From contig CAXBIQ010000002.1 of the NCBI GenBank assembly GCA_963975935.1, forward strand, positions 62,001 through 126,000: a stretch of 64,000 nt of DNA, written 5' to 3'. The DNA comes from Planktosalinus sp963975935. Lineage in GTDB: Bacteria > Bacteroidota > Bacteroidia > Flavobacteriales > Flavobacteriaceae. This document shows, in pieces, positions 59,980 to 64,000 of this stretch. The notes under the pieces were generated by a model. That model did no database searches and had not been told where the DNA came from. It worked only from the letters and a program-made list of their open reading frames with translations. Each line of letters starts with the position of its first letter. The stretch's first letter is position 1. The position numbers and the translations under genes are program-made.

Positions 59980-62900
59980 ATGAAAAAGTTTTACCTTGCT
60001 TTTGTTTTTTCTCTTTTCTCCATTTTTATTAACGCTCAGGAACCTTTTATTACAACCTGGGAGGTTACAGCCGGGGATTTGAGTATTTCTATCCCAACAT
60101 CAGGAACCGGTTATAATTATACTATTGATTTTGGAGATGGCACCGTCCTAGAGAATGTAACTGAAAATTCTACACATGAATATAGCACTCCCGGTGTCTA
60201 TACGGTAAGTATAACCGGTGATTTTCCAAGGATTTATTTTTCAAATTCGTATATATTAAATAGTTTGAAATTAAAAAGTATTGAACAATGGGGTGATATT
60301 GAATGGAATACTATGTACAACGCTTTTAATGATTGTAGAAATTTAGTTATTAATGCGACTGATGCTCCTGATTTAAGCCAAGTCACTAACTTATCAAGGA
60401 TGTTCATAGGTGCAAGATCTTTGAATCCAAACATTAATAATTGGGATGTGTCCAATGTAACAAATATGGAGGCAATGTTTTCTGGAACGTGGTCATTTAA
60501 CCAACCTTTAAACGAATGGGATGTATCAAGTGTCACCAATATGCAAAGCATGTTTAATGGAGCTAAATCATTTAATCAGCCCTTAAATGATTGGGACGTC
60601 TCTAATGTAACCAATATGGGTCAGATGTTTGGAAATGCTGAGTCTTTTGATCAACCCTTGAACAATTGGAATGTATCCAATGTAACAAATATGCAAAGCA
60701 TGTTTAATTTAGCAAAATCATTTAATCAACCCTTAAATGATTGGGATGTTTCAAACGTAATGCAAATGAGTTCACTATTTCAAAGTGCCCAATCATTTAA
60801 TCAACCGTTGAATAACTGGGATATCTCTAATATAACAGATATGGGGGGAATGTTTAGAGGTGCATGGTCATTCAATCAGCCTTTAAACAATTGGGATGTA
60901 TCCAACGTAACAAATATGAATTATATGTTTACTGAAGCATTGTCTTATAATCAACCTTTAAACGACTGGGATGTGTCTAATGTAACAAACATGCTTGAAA
61001 TGTTCTCCGGGGCTACCATTTTTAATCAACCTTTGAATAATTGGGAAGTATCAAATGTTATCCAACTAACAGATATGTTTAGCAATGCAGTATATTTCAA
61101 TCAAGACCTTTCTAATTGGGATTTTAATATTAATGCATCTTTTGATAACACTATTTTTGAACGCGGTTTTATTTTTAATAGCGGTCTTGATTCAGTAAAC
61201 TATACTGCCTTATTAGAACGATTTGCTACTCTAGGTTTACAGGACAAATCCCTTTTTGCACGTGGTATGTTTTATTGTGACCCAAGTGTCCGCAATACAC
61301 TTATTAATTCATTGAATTGGAATATAATTGAAGATAACCATTTGGTTGATTGTAATCCTGTTATTTCACCAGATGCATTTGTTACTATTTGGGATGTATC
61401 CGGATTTCCACATAACATTTCAATTCCTACTTCAGGTAGTGGGTATAATTATAATATCGATTTTGGCGATGGGACAGTATTAACGAATGTAACGGGAAGT
61501 ATTACTCATACTTACACCCAGCCGGGATCTTATTATGTTAGTATAAGTGGAGACTTTCCACAAATCTATTTTAATGACACCGGTGATAAAAGCAAAATTT
61601 TAGAAGTAGTGCAATGGGGCAATATCCAATGGCAATCCATGGAAAATGCTTTCAAAGGTTGTAATAACCTTAGAATTTATGCCACTGATACACCAGATCT
61701 GACTCAAGTTACTAATATGTCAAGTATGTTTGAAAAAGCATCTTCTCTTAATCAAAACATTAATAACTGGAACGTATCTAATATTACCAATATGAATAAA
61801 TTGTTTCACAAGGCAACTATTTATAATATGCCTTTAAATAATTGGGATGTTAGTAGTGTAACTAATATGTCAGCTATGTTTTCTGAGGCTTATGAGTTCA
61901 ATAAGCCTTTAAATAATTGGGATGTATCCAGTGTGACTGATATGAGCTTAATGTTTTATAAATTCTTTAGTTCGAATTCTCATTTGTTTTTTAATCAAAA
62001 TATTAATAATTGGGATGTGTCAAATGTAACAGACATGTCAGGAATGTTTGCAGCCTCAACTACATTTAACCAACCCCTTGGTGATTGGGATGTGTCTAAT
62101 GTTACAGATATGTCAATAATGTTTTCTGGTGTATATGATTTTAATCAACCCTTAAATAACTGGGATGTTTCAAGTGTAACAGATATGGAATATATGTTTG
62201 CTGAAGCAAGGGCTTTTAATCAGCCTTTAAACGACTGGGATGTGTCCAGCGTTACAAATATGCATTATATGTTTACTGAAGCTAGGGAATTCAATCAGTC
62301 ATTAAACGATTGGAATGTATCCAATGTTACAAATATGAACAAAATGTTTTTTGATACAGAATCATTTAACCAGCCTTTAAATAATTGGGATGTATCAAAT
62401 TTAACAAGTATGGACAGTATGTTTGAAGAAGCAATAGCGTTTAATCAATCTATAAATGATTGGGATGTATCTAACGTCACTAGTATGCGTATGATGTTTT
62501 ACAAAGCTATTTCTTTTAATCAGCCATTAGATAACTGGGATGTTACAAATGTGACTAATATGATTAGAATGTTTGGTGATGCGGAAATGTTTAATCAAGA
62601 TATTTCGAGTTGGAATTTTAATCCTTCTGTTGAGCTTCATAATGCTTATTATGGAATTCGTTTCTTAAACGGGACGAGCATGGATATCCCTAAATATGAT
62701 GCTTTGTTAGCCCGTTTTGCTCAATTAGGTTTGCAAAATAAAAAACTCGGAGCACTAGGTCTGAATTATTGTAATCAAGGAGTCCGGAATTACTTAATAG
62801 ATACATTGGAATGGGAAATTATTGGCGATGTTTTATCAACTGAATGCAATGCTATAATTGGTACAATTCTCTTTGATCAAAATAATAATGGTTGTCAGAC

Positions 62901-64000
62901 AGATGATATAGTTGTTGAAGGTATTATGATTAATGCTAATGATGGACTTTATGACTTTACAACTTTTTCAGGTAGTGAGGGTTATAATTTAGCCATTACA
63001 GGCTCTTCGTTTACAGTTTCATTGACAAACGTTCCCGACTATTTTACAGTCTCACCTGAAAGTGCAACCATTACTTTTTCCGGTTCAAATACAGAAGAAC
63101 TGGATTTCTGCCTTACGGCCAATCAAGCCGTCAATGATTTAAACATTACCCTTCTGGCCATAGAAGAGGCGCGCCCCGGTTTTGAATCAGATTATCAACT
63201 GGTGGTAAGAAATGTGGGTACAGAAACTTTAAGTGATGTAGTTGCAACATTGAATTATGATAATGTAATGCAGACATATACAATGGCGTCTCCAGAACCC
63301 ACCACTACTACAGCAAATTCATTGAGTTTTGATCTGGGTACCGTGCAACCGTTTGAGACCCGATATATGGATATCACGATGCAAACGTTCCCACCGCCAA
63401 CAGTCAATGGAGATGATATTTTAAACTTTACAGCTACGGTTACCCCTGATGCCGGTGACTATACTCTAGAAGATAATACCTATGAAATGGAGCAGGTGGT
63501 TGTCAACTCTTTTGACCCCAACGACAAACAAGTGATGCAAGGGGCTGAGGTTCATATTGATGATGCTGACCAGTATCTGGATTACCTGATCCGTTTTCAA
63601 AACACCGGTACTGCGAGTGCCATTAATGTGCGTATCCTTGACACCCTGCACCCTAAACTGGACTGGAGTACCCTTATACCCATTAGTGCCAGTCATGATT
63701 ATGTAGTGCAGATCACAGACGGCAATCAGGTGGAGTTTATATTTGACGACATCAACCTGCCCCACGAAGGGGCTAATGAACCGGAAAGTCACGGCTTTGT
63801 AGCCTACAAGATCAAACCCAAAAGCAATGTGCAGGTGGGCGATGTGATTTCAGGGGATGCCGGTATTTACTTTGACTTCAATGCACCCATCATTACCAAT
63901 ATGGTGTTTACCGAAATTGTGGATAATTTGGATGTAACAGACATAAATGAGCCTGCAAACGGCGTGTTAATTTATCCAAACCCCACAAGCCAATTGCTCC
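59980..64000 (+). CDS. Giant T9SS-secreted protein with DUF285 (BspA-type) repeats, 3' end beyond the window
   Basis: 1340 codons are visible without a stop. Order: signal MKKFYLAFVFSLFSIFINAQ; a PKD-like module (SIPTSGTGYNYTIDFGDGT) and about ten DUF285 repeats of 25 residues; a second copy of the PKD-like module and about twelve repeats; then a beta region, a DUF7619/DUF11-like domain (SFDPNDKQVMQGAEVH...) and the start of a sorting domain (VLIYPNPTSQLL). The repeat consensus is MFxxAxxFNQPLNxWDVSNVTN. DUF285 proteins are often adhesins. Translation by eye shows an open frame throughout. Confidence 0.85.
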   Translation, partial: MKKFYLAFVFSLFSIFINAQEPFITTWEVTAGDLSISIPTSGTGYNYTIDFGDGTVLENVTENSTHEYSTPGVYTVSITGDFPRIYFSNSYILNSLKLKSIEQWGDIEWNTMYNAFNDCRNLVINATDAPDLSQVTNLSRMFIGARSLNPNINNWDVSNVTNMEAMFSGTWSFNQPLNEWDVSSVTNMQSMFNGAKSFNQPLNDWDVSNVTNMGQMFGNAESFDQPLNNWNVSNVTNMQSMFNLAKSFNQPLNDWDVSNVMQMSSLFQSAQSFNQPLNNWDISNITDMGGMFRGAWSFNQPLNNWDVSNVTNMNYMFTEALSYNQPLNDWDVSNVTNMLEMFSGATIFNQPLNNWEVSNVIQLTDMFSNAVYFNQDLSNWDFNINASFDNTIFERGFIFNSGLDSVNYTALLERFATLGLQDKSLFARGMFYCDPSVRNTLINSLNWNIIEDNHLVDCNPVISPDAFVTIWDVSGFPHNISIPTSGSGYNYNIDFGDGTVLTNVTGSITHTYTQPGSYYVSISGDFPQIYFNDTGDKSKILEVVQWGNIQWQSMENAFKGCNNLRIYATDTPDLTQVTNMSSMFEKASSLNQNINNWNVSNITNMNKLFHKATIYNMPLNNWDVSSVTNMSAMFSEAYEFNKPLNNWDVSSVTDMSLMFYKFFSSNSHLFFNQNINNWDVSNVTDMSGMFAASTTFNQPLGDWDVSNVTDMSIMFSGVYDFNQPLNNWDVSSVTDMEYMFAEARAFNQPLNDWDVSSVTNMHYMFTEAREFNQSLNDWNVSNVTNMNKMFFDTESFNQPLNNWDVSNLTSMDSMFEEAIAFNQSINDWDVSNVTSMRMMFYKAISFNQPLDNWDVTNVTNMIRMFGDAEMFNQDISSWNFNPSVELHNAYYGIRFLNGTSMDIPKYDALLARFAQLGLQNKKLGALGLNYCNQGVRNYLIDTLEWEIIGDVLSTECNAIIGTILFDQNNNGCQTDDIVVEGIMINANDGLYDFTTFSGSEGYNLAITGSSFTVSLTNVPDYFTVSPESATITFSGSNTEELDFCLTANQAVNDLNITLLAIEEARPGFESDYQLVVRNVGTETLSDVVATLNYDNVMQTYTMASPEPTTTTANSLSFDLGTVQPFETRYMDITMQTFPPPTVNGDDILNFTATVTPDAGDYTLEDNTYEMEQVVVNSFDPNDKQVMQGAEVHIDDADQYLDYLIRFQNTGTASAINVRILDTLHPKLDWSTLIPISASHDYVVQITDGNQVEFIFDDINLPHEGANEPESHGFVAYKIKPKSNVQVGDVISGDAGIYFDFNAPIITNMVFTEIVDNLDVTDINEPANGVLIYPNPTSQLL
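60371..61128 (+). repeat. First DUF285 coding repeat array (about 10 units of 75 bp)
   Basis: Units of about 75 bp, each containing a variant of AATTGGGATGT(A/G)TC...AA(T/C)AT(G/A), encode WDVSNVTNM-type repeats. They vary mostly at synonymous sites and in the MF-x-x-A segment. A non-repeat stretch precedes the second module. Confidence 0.85.
61693..62625 (+). repeat. Second DUF285 coding repeat array (about 12 units of 75 bp)
   Basis: The same 75-bp unit type as the first array; unit 3 has a six-residue insertion (FFSSNSHLF). The second array also starts from a PKD-like module, so the whole module-plus-array block was duplicated. Confidence 0.85.

Noticed and set aside
60371..62625. Possible CRISPR-like array because of regular 75-bp spacing
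   Set aside because: Repeats are degenerate, in frame and encode DUF285 units (WDVSNVTNM); there are no unique spacers and no cas genes.
1..64000. Prophage, integron, defence island or insertion sequence
   Set aside because: No integrase, transposase, restriction, toxin-antitoxin or terminal inverted repeat pair was recognised anywhere in the window.

Overview
The window is chromosomal DNA from a member of the Bacteroidota, almost certainly a Flavobacteriaceae bacterium and probably marine or pigmented. Evidence: AT-rich intergenic DNA, TAnnTTTG-type -7 promoter boxes with an upstream TTTG, type IX secretion (T9SS) C-terminal sorting domains on several large secreted proteins, the conserved bamD-rpoZ-coaBC-porD-recN block, a crtB/crtI carotenoid locus next to a MerR/B12-type regulator, a bacillithiol-type redox protein (YtxJ) and flavobacterial families such as DUF5606, DUF5686, DUF6503 and DUF6913. 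I cannot resolve the genus. I see no integrase, transposase, prophage, CRISPR array or recognisable defence system.

Layout. 1-3.4 kb: carotenoid genes crtB (cut by the window edge) and crtI behind a MerR/cobalamin-domain regulator, then tRNA-Leu and tRNA-Lys. 3.5-8.7 kb: aroK, a PyrR-like phosphoribosyltransferase, a TPMT-type methyltransferase, a pRiA4b-like protein, heme A synthase, tRNA nucleotidyltransferase and the t6A enzyme TsaC/Sua5, mostly one tight minus-strand operon. 8.7-15.1 kb: a surface-glycan (probably lipopolysaccharide core) cluster with four glycosyltransferase genes (one a fusion of two GT2 enzymes), a Kdo-kinase-like protein and a TupA-like ATP-grasp protein, fed from dapD. 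16-21 kb: ruvX, a sulfotransferase wedged in, def, DUF5606, mazG and ligA. 21-24.4 kb: a 5'-nucleotidase split into two genes, and dapA. 24.4-30.3 kb: bamD, rpoZ, coaBC, porD-like, recN and fabI. 30.5-36.6 kb: two tandem paralogous T9SS-secreted CUB-domain proteins. 36.7-40.7 kb: a membrane-anchored glycosyltransferase, coaE and a two-component system. 40.7-48 kb: a long minus-strand run (a Gfo/Idh/MocA oxidoreductase, a 3-hydroxyacyl-CoA dehydrogenase, DUF1015, a YggS-type protein, an exonuclease-GIY-YIG fusion, a K+ channel and miaA). 48-59 kb: pcm, DUF5686, smpB, two small lipoproteins, CsbD, deoD/deoC, a T9SS-secreted protein and clpB. 59.5 kb to the end: ytxJ and a very large DUF285-repeat secreted protein that runs off the window.

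How it works together. Most genes are core housekeeping: lysine/diaminopimelate (dapA, dapD), CoA (coaBC, coaE), tRNA maturation (cca, tsaC, miaA), translation quality control (def, smpB), DNA repair (ruvX, ligA, recN, the exonuclease-nuclease fusion) and envelope biogenesis (bamD, fabI, LPS cluster). The accessory flavour comes from the cell surface: glycan assembly, a sulfotransferase, and four T9SS cargo proteins with adhesive-looking domains.

Most notable signals: (a) a GCTT(T/A)CGCGAAA palindrome family found at five places in unrelated genes and in different reading frames; (b) an exonuclease/GIY-YIG fusion carrying a UvrC-like four-cysteine pattern; (c) a cobalamin-domain MerR regulator of crt genes that keeps the B12 histidine motif but seems to lack the residues used in light sensing; (d) inverted arrays of degenerate heptamers in the clpB-ytxJ gap; (e) three promoters whose -7 box lies exactly 4 nt before the ATG, implying leaderless mRNAs. 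No wholly new multi-gene system is evident; these are the best leads. Coordinates and start codons were read by eye; no alignments or searches were run.
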